Assembly (NCBI RefSeq): GCF_027596085.1 | Contig: NC_072465.1 | Location: 13,630,857-13,694,856 of the forward strand | Direction: 5' to 3' | From: Anoplopoma fimbria | Lineage: Eukaryota > Chordata > Actinopteri > Perciformes > Anoplopomatidae | DNA length: 64,000 nt | Shown: positions 11,095 to 21,613 of the stretch, piece by piece | Layout: each line of letters opens with the position of its first letter | How positions within the stretch are numbered: the stretch's first letter is position 1 | Notes under the pieces: model-generated | Told to the model about the DNA's origin: nothing | Database searches by the model: none | What the model saw: the letters and a program-made list of their open reading frames with translations, nothing else | Translations under genes and position numbers: made by a program

Positions 11095-11406
11095 CATTTT
11101 ACTTAAAGTATGTAAGTATTATCAACAAACTGTTTTTGCAGTACTTAAAAAAGGTGTATTTTACATTCAGATTATTTATATAGCAGCACAAAACTATCAT
11201 ATATGTAAAGATATAGAGGAGTTATGTCTACCTGAGCAGAGAGGGAAGTCTCTCTCCCTCTGTGTGGGTTGTTATCAGAGCTTCTATTTGCTTTGTTCAC
11301 TCAGCTAGCTGGCCGTACATGCTTGTGAATGTACCCCACTGGTTAGCTCAGGGCCGCCGCTCTGCCAGTGATAACCCCGTCCAGACTGACAGTATCATCA
11401 CATAAA

Positions 11407-11637
11407 AGGTAAATGGACTGAACTTGTGTAACACTTTTCTTGTCTTCGAACCACTCAAAGCGCTTTGTCATTTTTCACCCATTCTCACCCATTCATACAC
11501 TGATGGCAGGGGCTACCATGCAAGGTGCCACCTGCCCATCAGCTGTATACAATATGTATCATTTGCACACATTCACACAACGTAGGCACAGCTTTCTGGA
11601 GCAAATTGAGGTTTAATGTCTTGCCCAAGGACACAAC
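11407..11637 (-). mobile_element. tRNA-derived SINE-like repeat, copy 2 (head-truncated)
   Basis: It matches the copy at 667-958: CACTCAAAGCGCTTTGTC, CTACCATGCAAGGTGCCACC and GTCTTGCCCAAGGACACA on the plus strand. The tRNA-like head is missing and substitutions are numerous. Confidence 0.65.
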
Positions 11638-11984
11638 AAAAATATTGTTAAAAATAAAACACTATGTTTTAATTAAATAAAAAATGTATGATCAATAATT
11701 ATAAAAAAATGACACAACAAAAACAGTCTTTTTTATGTAAAAGGTCACTTTGAATGATTAAAATGTTAAAATTTGGGACAGTTCACATGCATTTCAGGAC
11801 AGTTTAGGTGGAATTTGGGGATGGTTCTGGGAGGGTGGTTATTTTTTAGAGCCTAATGATTTAAATGAAAGCTAATCATGTATTCGTACTGGTAAGAAAA
11901 CTTTCAATTCCAAGCTAATCCAATCTGTTTACCATTGCTTTGAATTCATGTTCTTTTAAATCTCATTTATCTATCTATTCTGTG

Positions 11985-12068
11985 TGCCTTTGTTTGTTGT
12001 TATTGTAAGCTGTAAAGCACTTTGGGTTGCATCTGAGTATGAAATGTGCTATATAAATAAATAAAGCT
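11985..12068 (+). repeat. LINE/SINE 3' tail fragment
   Basis: The string GTAAAGCACTTTGGGTTGCA followed by AAATGTGCTATATAAATAAA is a typical 3' tail of fish non-LTR elements. No body of an element is visible upstream. Confidence 0.5.
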
Positions 12069-13020
12069 TGCCTTATAACCACTTATGCCAGCTATTATCA
12101 ATTGAGTAATGTGAAAGGACGGCCGGCTCAAAAGTCATGTGCTTTGTTCAACGGCACTTTTTTTAGAAAAGCTCATGAAGTGTCGAGAGAAAAAATGGTT
12201 AAGTACACAACTCTGAGGAGCAGAGGCTTGCACCTGAGAAGACACACAAAGGCAGAACCAGTTTTGCCAACTCCAATGAAAGTAGCTGGCCCTAGCTCCA
12301 AAAAAGGATGTCATACTTACAAATGTAAATATTTACAAGCTCAGACAGACATCAGATAATTTTTGCCTGCAAAATTGCAAAAATAAGTCCAAACAGGACT
12401 TTTCTATTGGAAGCAGCTCGGGGAAAACATAGAACAGCTCTACTAAACAACATAAATAATGCTTGTAAATTCAAACTCTATTGAACCACAAGCATCTAAT
12501 GCAGCTGCTTTTCCAAGTAAAAGCGTTCTAGTATCGAAAAGTTTCTTGTAGGTTTTGGTGTTTTAACACAAATCGATTTAAAGTTAGAGGATGGTTTTAA
12601 TCTAAATTTGGATGTTTTATAGTAACTGCATAAAACAACCTGCACTAATTCTCTACCATTATAGACATTTAATTGGGTTTCTCACATTATCAGTTTGTGT
12701 AAGGTCCTTGGATTTTTCCACATGTTCAATATGTCACATCTCAAATGTTTCCACGGTGGGAATGTAAAGGTTTCACTCCTTAATGACAGACAGTCCACTC
12801 AAGTCAACTCTGATTGCTTGTCAGTGCAATCATTTGAGATCAGTGGATCCTCTCTATCCTCTTACCTTTGTGATCACACAATCTGATTGTGACAGGGTAA
12901 AGGCATTTTCAGTAAAAGAGAAACTATGTAAATAAAGCACATGTAGAATGTGATAACTCATCCCTGCTCATCCTTAACTCTGTCTATTGAATTGTTTAAT
13001 GAACCATACTTGGTTAATAT
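12069..13020. other. Intronic stretch without recognised features
   Basis: An 85-codon open frame at 12102-12359 and others here match nothing I know. They show no domain or repeat and are treated as chance. Confidence 0.4.
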
Positions 13021-13028
13021 GAACTTAC

Positions 13029-13258
13029 CCTTGGATGATTTCAAATGGAGGTAGTTCCATTGGCTCAACCTGAGAATCGCCATTCTGACTGCTAGCTACT
13101 GCACCATTAGAGGCTGCCGCTTCAGCTGAAGGGACCTCTCCATTATCTACTGCACGCTCTCCTTCATTCTTCATTTTCTGTACATCCTTGGTGCTTTCAG
13201 CGGACACTTCTTCTTTTCTCTCTTTTCTTCTCATTAGCGAACGACCTTTGTCAGCCAT
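13029..13258 (-). CDS. apobec2: APOBEC2-like cytidine deaminase, exon 1 (start)
   Basis: The start is the ATG at 13256-13258 (context CACCATGG on the minus strand, a good Kozak match). The exon encodes MADKGRSLMRRKERKEEV and an acidic, low-complexity N-terminus ending ELPPFEIIQ. Two bases of a glycine codon remain before the donor GTAAGT. The next exon supplies the third base, which fixes the splice. A variable acidic tail followed by P-P-F-E-I is the usual start of APOBEC2 proteins. In total 252 residues are encoded against 224 in human; the extra length sits in this tail. Confidence 0.93.
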
Positions 13259-13495
13259 GGTGAAAAAATGATTGTCTAGTGAATGTGTGGGTTCAGAAAG
13301 TCTGTTTGGAAAGAATTTAAGTGGAATAGACTATATGTAAATGAAGACAGGAGGTACAGAAAGAAGACCTGAAACTAAAAACTTAACAGACTAAAGAGAA
13401 GACAAGCAGAAAAGAAAGGAGACCAAGTGAGGGGGAGGAGTGGAATAGTAGATAGGGCAGGGGAGAGCAGAGGAGTAGTGCAAGGAGCGAACCAA

Positions 13496-13496
<1 letters not shown>

Positions 13497-13526
<30 letters not shown>

Positions 13527-13528
13527 AA
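13497..13528. repeat. (GA)n microsatellite
   Basis: An almost pure AG dinucleotide run lies 240-270 bp upstream of the apobec2 start codon. Confidence 0.9.
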
Positions 13529-13892
13529 AAAGAATGCAAGGATTAGACCATACAGTTCAGAGGTTTGTCCATAAATCCAATTTATATGAACACTTCTCTG
13601 ATATGAAAATCTATCTACTGTGGTGAGGAAAAACCTAATTCAGATATAATTAAAACCATTAAAAAAAACTGAAAAAGTTTTTAGTTGCTATCCAACCATA
13701 TGTTTTATTCTGAAAGCATTCAAAGTTTCAACTGATGGGTGATTTAACAGGCACATTATGTGTAAGATTTAAGGATACTGTATTAAAACTCAGCTTACAG
13801 TTCTGTCTATAAGCAGCTTAAATCTAAAAATGGCATAATGGCACTGGCCTTTAAAGGCTCATATGGGTCAAACCATGGTAGATACACACAGG

Positions 13893-14014
13893 CAGCTGCA
13901 GTTAACAGACGAAGCAGGTCTATTTAAAGACCCTGAGGGTGGGGGAGGTAGGGCCCCAGTTCTTCAGTGCGGGTCTGCGCTTATCTGCATTTTGACAGAC
14001 TGAGACTGCAGCTG
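13893..14014 (-). promoter_or_regulatory. Candidate apobec2 promoter region (E-boxes, TATA/MEF2-like)
   Basis: The segment has CAGCTG E-boxes at 13893-13898 and 14009-14014. Between them at 13920-13929 is CTATTTAAAG, which is TATA-like on the minus strand and one base from a MEF2 consensus. E-box plus MEF2/TATA is a common arrangement for muscle genes, and APOBEC2 is a muscle gene in other vertebrates. No transcript start is visible, and a promoter nearer 13300-13500 is equally possible. Confidence 0.25.
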
Positions 14015-14960
14015 ATGTTGTCTACTTATACCCAAGACACATGCAGTATATGTCTGCAGTCCTGGGAATAAGCTGCATATTCTGAATGAAAGTTAAGGGC
14101 TGATGCAAGAGGCTGAATACAACTTAATAGGAGTTGTCTTACAGCTTGCATGATGGCAGAAGAGTTCTAAGTGTGTTAGTATCTAAGATATGTAACCGCA
14201 CAGACGGACTAAATAACAGTGTCTGTATAGGTGCCAGCTGGCCAAGAAAGAGCTAGCTTGAGTCTACATTTGGTATTCTCATTAGAAGGCTCTCTGTTAG
14301 ATGGCTGTAGAAGATCTTTTAGAAAATGAATATCTAGTTTTCTGTAAGTAATGTAAAATGTAGAGACCCCACTATCAGCTGTATATGGCTCAAGCTGTAA
14401 GTCTGTCAAAGAAATCAAGTTATGCAGGAAATCAGAGAAAATGCTTCCATGCTGAGGACCTTGGTAGCTGAAAGTCATGTGTATGCCACATAACATCCTA
14501 AGTTTGATCCCAGCCATGGACCTTTGTTGCATATCATTGTTTTATTTGCAACACTTATATGATCAGTGTTTTTATAGAATGAGTAATGATCAAGTCAGTG
14601 GAAAATATACATCTTGTGATAGTGGTTCTCTTTCACCATGGACCAATAGGACCTCCACAGTGTGGGGCTCTCATGGTTTATTGAAGTGATCCCTCCTAGG
14701 CCGTTTGTAAGCTTTGCAAATTCATAATCAGCAGAGGTAGGGAATCAAAACATTATAATACAGCATTTCAAATAGTTCTCTTAAACTGACCTGAAGCTCA
14801 ATATTGACACTGTTCTGTGAATAGTTTTCTATTAAATAACAAATATAGCACTGCTGATCAACCCACACTGGTCAACCCTGGATACATTTTTGGAGTACCA
14901 CTTGGGGGACCTAGATGCTTCAGATTCGATTGATATCTGATGGTGCATTGAATTACAATC
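14015..14960. other. Intergenic, nothing recognised
   Basis: No exon, RNA or repeat family was recognised on either strand. The open frames at 14209-14532 and 14477-14689 overlap on opposite strands and have no familiar motif. Confidence 0.4.
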
Positions 14961-14986
14961 CACCCCCCTTGGATGTTTTCCCCTTT
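14961..14986. repeat. Solo fragment of a Tc1 terminal repeat
   Basis: Twenty-six bases starting CACCCCCCTTGGATG are identical to 16553-16578 inside the left terminal repeat of the Tc1 element at 16533. No partner end or transposase is attached. Confidence 0.7.
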
Positions 14987-15505
14987 ATGTTGTATTACAT
15001 TACATAATTAGTATACATACACACACACTACAGTCCATCATTTGTGTAGCGCCCTGAATCATAACGTGTTTTTGGACAGTTCATTTTAAGGGTGCAAAAT
15101 AGTTTTTGGTGTTTCCGCCCGGTCCAAGCAAGTTTTCAGCTGGAAGAAAAGTGTATTTTATGGAGCAGATTGCATTGCTGTCGACAACGAGGGTAGCGCA
15201 GCTAGCTTGTTATGTCGGCCAGCAGCAGCAACCAGCTCATCGATGCAGCAGAAAAGACACATGGAAGTAAAAATAACCAAAGCACACTTGCTTTCTTCAA
15301 GCTGTGAGTAATCCAAAGCCTAAGAAAAGATTACCAGTGAGTAGGAATCGCTGATGGCTGATGTTGAGAAGAAACTTGTAACTTTATCACTAACTGATCT
15401 CAGTGCAGTAAGTGAATAGCTAGGATGTCAGCCTGGTGAGGAGACAGAAATCGGTTACTGAGAACGCTGATCCTGGGTTACCTGGAAAGTGAAGAAGTTA
15501 CTGGT

Positions 15506-16530
15506 TTGGAGGATACAGGATTGTCAGTGCTTTTACCCAATAATGATTTTATTGACAACTTGAGAAAGGAGACTGCTGACACTGGTGGAGAGAATGTATC
15601 AGTACGTGAGGAGACGAGTGGGCAGCCAGAGACAGTTATAGGGCGCCCCCTGTCGTACTCTGGTACTGCTATACGAAACCCAAGAAAGTGTTCTGTGTGA
15701 AAAATCAAACCCAGACACCAGATGTACACACTGTTACAAGTGTGGCAGCAGTGAACATTGGGCTATTGGATGTCGAAAGAGAAAAGATACATTGCCAGCT
15801 CATGCAAAATTGAAATGGCAGATATTAAGTTGAACCCTGCTACGACGCTACTTTGTCAGGCGTCATTGACAAGAAAACAGGATAGAACAGCCAAGTTAGT
15901 GGGATGCAAAAGTATTTTCCAGTGTAACCTTGGTGGAGTTCAGACTACAGTGTTATGGGATACAGGATCCCAAGTGTCTATTGTGGACATGGACTGGAAA
16001 AAGATACACTTACCAGATGCTGAGATTCGATCAGTGCAAGAGCGCTTTTATGAGGTTATATTGGATCTTTCCACTGCAAATGGGACAGAAATACCTTATG
16101 AAGGATTAATAGGAGTGGAGTTCAGCCTACCAGCAACTAAGGACAATGATACTAGTACCCTTATTGGTAACAACGAACCCACTTACAAAACCAATAATAG
16201 GGTTCAATGTTATTGAAGAGTTAGCACAGACAAACATGTCTACTGACAGAACAGAAGCAAGCAAATTTGTGCACAGTCTTGGAATCAGCCCTCGATGTTG
16301 GACACAAAAAGGCAAGAGCAGTATATTCAGTCTTGAAAAAGCAAAAAGGCATCTCAGAGAGTCTGATTGCAAGGCTGGGAAGACAGGATGTTATGATCCC
16401 AAAGCACAGGATGGTAAAGGTGGTCAGTGGGCAACTCAACAGGAGCATATTAAGGGAAGAGTATGCAATATTGGAACCAAATGAAGACACACCATTGCCT
16501 ACTGGACTGGATATTAAGCAACAGTTGGTA
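15506..16530 (+). pseudogene. Gypsy-like LTR-element gag-pol remnant
   Basis: Three frames together form a degraded gag-pol. The end of a gag-like frame (RPLSYSGTAIRNPRKC) is followed by a zinc knuckle CYKCGSSEHWAIGC (C-x2-C-x4-H-x4-C). Next comes an aspartic protease with the active-site motif LWDTGSQVSIV, then LTKPIIGFNVIEEL in another frame and PKHRMVKVVSGQLN downstream. Order and motifs fit a Ty3/Gypsy-type element. Reverse transcriptase and integrase are absent because a Tc1 element interrupts it at 16531 and other elements follow. No LTRs were seen. Frame changes near 15700 and 16150 make it non-coding. Confidence 0.65.
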
Positions 16531-16532
16531 TA

Positions 16533-18154
16533 CAATGCCTATAAAAAGTATTCACCCCCCTTGGATGTTTTCCCCTTTTGTTGCCTTTATACATGAAATC
16601 ATGGTCAATATAATTTGGCTTTTTTGACAAGAATTTGCAAAAAAAAAACTCTTTAATATCAAAGTGAAAACAGATTTTTACAAAATAATGTCAATTCATT
16701 AAAAATGTATAAGGTAAAGTAAATGATTGCATAAATATTCACCCCCTTCAGGTCAGTATTTAGTAGATGCACCTTTGGCTGCAATCACAGCACTGAGTCT
16801 GTGTGGATATGTCTCAATCAGGCTGGCACATCTGGACACTGCAATTTTTCTCCATTCTTCCTTGCAAAACAGCTCAAGCTCTGTCAGGTTGCTCGGGGAT
16901 CTGGCGTGCTCTTTTCAAGTCCAGCCACAAATTCTCGATTGGATTGAGATCTGGGCTTTGACTTGGCCACTCCAGAACATTCACCTTGTTGTCTTTGAAC
17001 CATTTCTGTGTAGCTTTTGCTGTACGCTTGGGGTCGTTGTCTTGCTGGAAAATAAATCTTCTCCCAAGTCGTAGTTCTCTTGCAGACTGAGTCAGATTAT
17101 CCTCCAGGATTTGGCGATATTTTTCTGCATTCATGTTCCCCTCTACCTTTACAAGCCTTCCAGGGCCTGCTGCTGAGAAGCATCCCGAGAGCATGATGCT
17201 GCCACCACCATGCTTCACGGTGGAGATGGTGTGTTTGTGGTGATGTGCAGTGTTTGGTGTTTGCCAAACATAGCGTCTAGTCTGATGGCCAAAAAGCTCA
17301 ATTTTTGTCTCATCAGACCAAAGAACCTTCTTCCAATTGACCTTGGAGTCTACCACATGTCTTTGGGCGAATTCCAGGCGAGATTTCATATGAGCTTTTT
17401 TCAACAGTGGCTTTCTCTTTGCCACTCTCCCATACAGCTTAGACTGGTGAAGAACCCGGGCAACAGTTGTTGTATGTACAGTCCCTCCCATCTGAGCCAC
17501 TGAAGCTTTTAACTCCTTCAGAGTGGTCGTAGGTGTCTTGGTGGCCTCCCTCACCAGTCTTCTTCTTGCCCGGTCACTCAGTTTGTGAGGACGGCCAGCT
17601 CTAGGCAGATTTGAACAAGTGCCATCCTCCTTCCATTTCTTAATGATGGATTTAACTGAACTCTGTGGGATGTCCAGTGAGTTGGAAATCTTTTTGTAGC
17701 CATCTCCTGACTTATACTTTTCAATGATCTTTTCTCTGAGTTGCTTGGAGTGTTCTTTTGTCTTCATGTTGCAATTGTAGCAGGAATACTGATGAACCAG
17801 AGACCGGACCTTGCAGACACAGGTGTTTTTATACTACATCACTTGACACACATCAACTGCACTCAGGTGATCTCCATTTCACTAATTGTGACACTGCTGG
17901 CATCAACTAGCTGGACCTCTGTTGAATTAGGTCAGTCACTTTAAAGGGGGTGAATATTTATTTTACTTATTTTACACTATATATTTTTAATTAATTGACA
18001 TTTGTTTGTAAAAATCTGTTTTTACTTTGACATGAAAGAAGCTTTTTTGCAAATTCTTGTCAAAAAAGCCAAATTATATTGACCATGATTTCATGAATAA
18101 AAGCAACAAAAGGGGAAAACATCCAAGGGGGGTGAATACTTTTTATAGGCATTG
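16533..18154 (-). mobile_element. Tc1-like DNA transposon, nearly complete
   Basis: The terminal inverted repeats begin CAATGCCTATAAAAAGTATT at both ends and are flanked by the TA duplication (16531-16532, 18155-18156). The repeats extend about 180 bp (to roughly 16712 and from roughly 17975), with the outermost 50 bp identical between ends. The transposase lies on the minus strand between them. The element is inserted in the Gypsy-like remnant. The near-identical ends suggest relatively recent insertion. Confidence 0.93.
16753..17767 (-). pseudogene. Tc1-like transposase (DD34E), single frameshift near the C-terminus
   Basis: The ATG at 17767 opens 297 codons. The N-terminus has the paired helix-turn-helix DNA-binding region (about residues 1-110) and a GRP-type linker (RAGRPHKL). 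The catalytic triad is present: D152 in WSDETKIELFG, D243 in FQQDNDPKRT and E278 in SPDLNPIENLW, with 34 residues between the last two. The frame breaks right after WLDLKRA. The lost C-terminus is readable in another frame (HARSPSNLTELELFCKEEW to KGASTKY, stop at 16753-16755). The break looks like a 5 bp deletion compared with relatives I remember. Apart from this the protein is full length for the family (about 340 residues). Confidence 0.9.
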
Positions 18155-18156
18155 TA

Positions 18157-18185
18157 GTTACCCAGTGAAGCTAAAGCTGGGTAAC
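18157..18185. repeat. Perfect 9 bp hairpin next to the Tc1 insertion
   Basis: GTTACCCAG and CTGGGTAAC are inverted copies separated by 11 bases. They sit directly between the TA duplication of the Tc1 element and the start of the next LINE. Confidence 0.7.
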
Positions 18186-18955
18186 TGTACAATGAATCGC
18201 CACCTTAACGTGGTGGAGGGGTTTGTGTGCCCCAGTGATCCTGAGAGCTGTGTTTTCGGGGGCAATAGCTCCTGGTAGGGTCTCCCAAGGCAAAGTGGTC
18301 AGACCTGGGAGGGGAGCTCGCCGGCGAGCTTCTGTTGGCCGGGCCTTGGCACATGGGGCCGAAAAAATCGACATGGAGCCACCGCCCTGTGGGCCCACCA
18401 TCCGCAGGGGTAGGTATGGGGTCTAGTGCAATGTGAGCCGGGCGGCAGAAAGGGGCAGGGACCTGGGCATGCTGACCACTGTCATCGCAGACTAGCTCTA
18501 GGGACGTGGAAGGTCACCTCTCTGGCGGGGAAGGAACTGGAGTTGGTGCAGGAGGTGGAGCGGTACCAATTCGCATGTGTACAGATTGTAAAGCCCTCTG
18601 AGGCAAATTTGTCATTTGTGATTCTGGGCTATACAAAATAAACTGAATTGAATTGAATTGAATTAGATATAGTTGGGCTCACCTCCTCGCATAGCATTGA
18701 TTCTGGAACCAAACTCCTGGAGAGGGGCTGGACTCTATCCTTTTCCGGATATTCACGAGCCCCCGGCTGAGCGCCGCTGTTTTGTGCCTATGCACCGAAC
18801 AGCAGTTCATTGGAACACGGCCTTCTTGGAGTCCTTGGGTGGCGTTCTGGAAAGGGCGCCAACTGGGGACTTCATAGTTCTTCTGGGAGACTTCAATGCT
18901 CATGTAGGTCACGATGGAAAAACCTGGAGGGGTGTGGTTGTGAGGAACGGTGCTA
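18186..18955 (+). mobile_element. Non-LTR retrotransposon with APE endonuclease (5' part)
   Basis: It starts with ATGAATCGCCACCTTAACG and GTGGTGGAGGGGTTTGTGTG, the conserved opening of a LINE family I recall from many fish. The coding remnant has LALGTWKVTSLAGKELELVQ, then (after an insertion) [19 protein letters not shown] and [19 protein letters not shown], the APE-endonuclease L-G-D-F-N core. The middle of the endonuclease is deleted and nothing of the reverse transcriptase remains. I cannot fix the clade (RTE, I or other). Confidence 0.7.
18569..18664 (+). mobile_element. L2-type LINE tail inserted in another LINE
   Basis: About 95 bp reading TTCGCATGTGTACAGATTGT to GGGCTATACAAAATAAACTG and a short (GAATT)n run match the 3' end of the LINE at 8550-8646. 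It splits the host LINE between GAGCGGTACCAA and TAGATATAGTTGGG, as expected for a 5'-truncated retrotransposition. Confidence 0.8.
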
Positions 18956-18956
18956 G

Positions 18957-19180
18957 TCATAATAATAATAATAACTTTATTTATATTGCAACTTTAAAAA
19001 CAGGGTTTACAAAGTGCTTCGACAGACAAGGCAGAAAAACAGTACAATAGATGAAACATTAAAAACAATCAATAGGATAAAACTAAACTAAGAAATAAAA
19101 TGAAATAACACCAGGAAGCAGAAGCAGAGTCGCAGTCTTTCACACTTCTCTGCGCTTCCTTTGGAGCAGTTACCCACCCA
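18957..19180. repeat. Interspersed repeat with (AAT)n end
   Basis: (AAT)n is followed by AACTTTATTTATATTGCAAC and AGGGTTTACAAAGTGCTTCG, typical of a fish LINE/SINE tail in reverse orientation. It cuts off the previous LINE and is followed by a short CAGTTACCCACC duplication. Confidence 0.55.
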
Positions 19181-19198
19181 GTTACCCACCCAAAACCC

Positions 19199-20997
19199 TA
19201 TAGAGACTGTGTCTGCCCCACGGCCACTTCAATTATTTAAAGTCAACAGAAGAGGAGTTATACAAAATAACTTAATAAAAGTTAAGGCAACCAATGCAAC
19301 AGTGCATCAAAACAGGACAATTAAATGTTGACTCTTAAATATCAGATCTCTGTCATCTAAGGGTGTACTTGTAAATGATTTAATATCAGATAATCATATT
19401 GATTTATTTTGTCTTACTGAAACCTGGCTGTGTCATGAAGAGTACGTTAGCCTTAATGAATCAACTCCTCCAAGTTATATTAATACTCATATTCCTCAAG
19501 GCACAGGCCGAGGAGGTGGAGTAGCAGCCATCTTTGACTCAAGACTATTAATAAACCCTAAACCTAAATTAAATTACAACTCATTTGAAAGTCTTGTTCT
19601 TAGTCTTTCAAACCCGAGCGGGAAAGCATTAAAGTCAATTTTATTTGTCATAGTGTACCGTGCACCAGGTGCGTATTCTGAATTCCTATCTGAATTCTCA
19701 GAGTTTTTATCACGTTTAGTCCTCAAAACAGATAGTTATTATTGTAGGGGATTTTAATATTCATGTGGATGTGGATAATGATAGCCTTAGTACTGCGTTT
19801 AGTTCATTATTAGATTCTATTGGCTTCTGTCAGTGTGTACATAAACCGACTCACTGTTTTAACCATACCCTCGACCTTGTTCTGGTATATGGTATTATAG
19901 AAAATATATATATATAAATAGAAAATATAATTGTCTCTCAACAGAACTCTCTTTTATCGGACCATTATCTAATAACCTTTGAATTTTTACTACCAGAGTG
20001 TACGCCATTAGGCAAAAGTTTCTACACTAGATGTCTATCTGATAGTGCTGTAGCTAAATTTAAAGAAGCGATTTCTTCAGGGTTTTATTCATTACCATTG
20101 CTCAATATAACAGAGGACTCCTACGCTAACTTTAGTCCGTCTCAGATTGACCATCTTGTTGATAGTGCTGCATGCTCACTGCAAATGACACTAGACTCTA
20201 TAGCTCCTCTAAAAATAAGCTAATAAAAGAAAGGAGGTTTGCTCCATGGTATAACCCTCAAACCCGCGAATTAAAGCAAATATCGCAAAAACTTGAAAGG
20301 ATATGGCGTTCCACCAATGTGGATGAAGCGCGGTTAGTCTGGCGAGACAGTCTTAAAATATATAAGAAGGCACTCCGTAATGCTAGAGCAGCCTATTATT
20401 CAGCATTAATAGAGAAAAATAAGAACAACCCCAGGGTTCTCTTCAGCACTGTAGCCAGGCTGACAGAGAGTCACAGCTCTGTTGAGCCGTGTATTCCTAT
20501 AAACCTCAGTAGTAGAGACTTCATGAACTTCTTTATTTACCTTATATATGCTTCCCTTAGGGAATATTATCAGAAAACACTCAGTAAACTTTCATTGTTA
20601 TGCAGATGATACCCAGTTATATCGATTAAGCCAGACAAAACTAACCAGTTCTCTAAACTTCAAGCACGTCTTACGGACATAAAAACCTGGATGACCTGTA
20701 ACTTCTTAATGTTAAACTCCGAAAAAACAGAAGTTATCCTACTAGGCCCAGGTCACCTTCGAAATCAATTATCTAACGATATAGTTTCTCTAGATGGCAT
20801 TGCTCTAGCATCCAGCACTACCGTTAAGAACCTCGGAGTTATCTTTGATCGGGATCTGTCTTTTAACTCTTATATAAAACATCTCAAGGACAGCCTTTTT
20901 TCATTTACGTAACATTGCGAAAATCAGACAAATCCTGTCTCAAAGCGATGCAGAAAAACTAGTTCATGCATTTGTTACCTCTAGATTAGATTACTGC
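19199..20997 (+). mobile_element. L2/CR1-group LINE, copy 2 (5' truncated, RT core deleted)
   Basis: This copy is closely similar to 5891-7365 of copy 1 and begins abruptly at AGAGACTGTGTCTGCCCCAC. Endonuclease motifs include LFCLTETWLCHEEYV, GTGRGGGVAAIFDSRL, FVIVYRAPGAYSEF and IIVGDFNIHVDVDN (canonical DFN here, unlike copy 1). A better-kept linker follows (KLERIWRSTNVDEARLVWRD, then ARAAYYSALIEKNKNNPR). The frame then jumps to [14 protein letters not shown] and [11 protein letters not shown], so the RT fingers are deleted. It ends where a SINE inserts, within VTSRLDYC. Confidence 0.85.
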
Positions 20998-21612
20998 TCT
21001 CCACTGAGCGGCTGTGGCTCAGTGGAGAGCAGGGTCGTCCCCCAATCAGAGGATCGGCGATTCGATCCCTGGCTCCGGCAGTCCATGTCGATGTGTCCTT
21101 GGGCAAGACACTTAACCCCAAATTGCTCCCGCAGGCTGTTTCCTGCGGTGTATGTATGTGTATAATAATAATAATAATAATAATTCATTTTATTTGAGGG
21201 CGCCTTTCAAAGCACCCAAGGTCACCTTACAGGGCAGTTTAAAAACAGAAAACATAATCAACAATCATAAAAAACACAAAAACAAGAGACATTGAACAAT
21301 TTACATAAGTGGGGTGAGATGGGTTAGATGGAATATGTCAGTTTAAAAAGATGTGTTTTGAGACGAGACTTAAAAGTGGAAAGAGTGTCGGAATTACGGA
21401 TGTCAGGTGGGAGGGTGTTCCAGAGGTGGGGGGCAGATCTGCTGAAGGCTCTGGACCCCATGAATGTTAGTTAGGGTCCTGATGGTCAGGTGGCACCTTG
21501 CATGGTAGCTCCTGTCATCAGTGTATGAATGGGTGTGATTGGGTGAATGATTAGTAATGTAAAAAGCGCTTTGAGTGGTCGGAAGACTAGAAAAGCGCTA
21601 TACAAGTACAGT
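20998..21612 (+). mobile_element. tRNA-derived SINE-like repeat, copy 3 (interrupted)
   Basis: The head (20999-21165) has GTGGCTCAGTGGAGAGCAGG (A-box-like) and CGGCGATTCGATCCCTGGC (B-box-like). The tail (21477-21612) has GGCACCTTGCATGGTAGCTC and AGTGGTCGGAAGACTAGAAA and ends AAGTACAGT. The two halves are separated by a foreign repeat at 21166-21475. The SINE sits in LINE copy 2, and its own 3' end abuts the large element at 21614. Confidence 0.8.
21166..21475. repeat. Non-LTR-type repeat nested in the SINE
   Basis: It begins with an (ATA)n run and TTCATTTTATTTGAGGGCGC, then CAAAGCACCCAAGGTCACCT. It ends with GTGTTCCAGAGGTGGGGGGC and CTGAAGGCTCTGGACCCC. These phrases belong to a common fish interspersed repeat whose family I cannot name. 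Confidence 0.6.
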
Positions 21613-21613
21613 A

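Larger units (their letters stand above)
3137..13028 (-). other. apobec2 intron 1 (9.9 kb, transposon-rich)
   Basis: The donor GTAAGT lies right after exon 1 and the acceptor TTTTACACAG right before exon 2, with matching phases. At least six repeat-derived insertions, listed separately, lie inside. Parts with nothing recognisable include about 3140-3465, 3765-3985, 4111-4990, 8650-9015, 9455-9740, 11100-11405, 11640-11980 and 12070-13020. Confidence 0.85.

Noticed and set aside
12102..12359. 85-codon open frame in apobec2 intron 1
   Set aside because: No known motif, no splice or promoter context, and not related to the repeats nearby; most likely chance.
18171..18641. GC-rich open frames around the start of the APE LINE
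   Set aside because: They are frames of the LINE's 5' region, not independent genes.
20999..21080. A functional tRNA gene (A-box and B-box-like motifs)
   Set aside because: The motifs belong to a repeated SINE-like element. No complete cloverleaf with paired acceptor stem was found.
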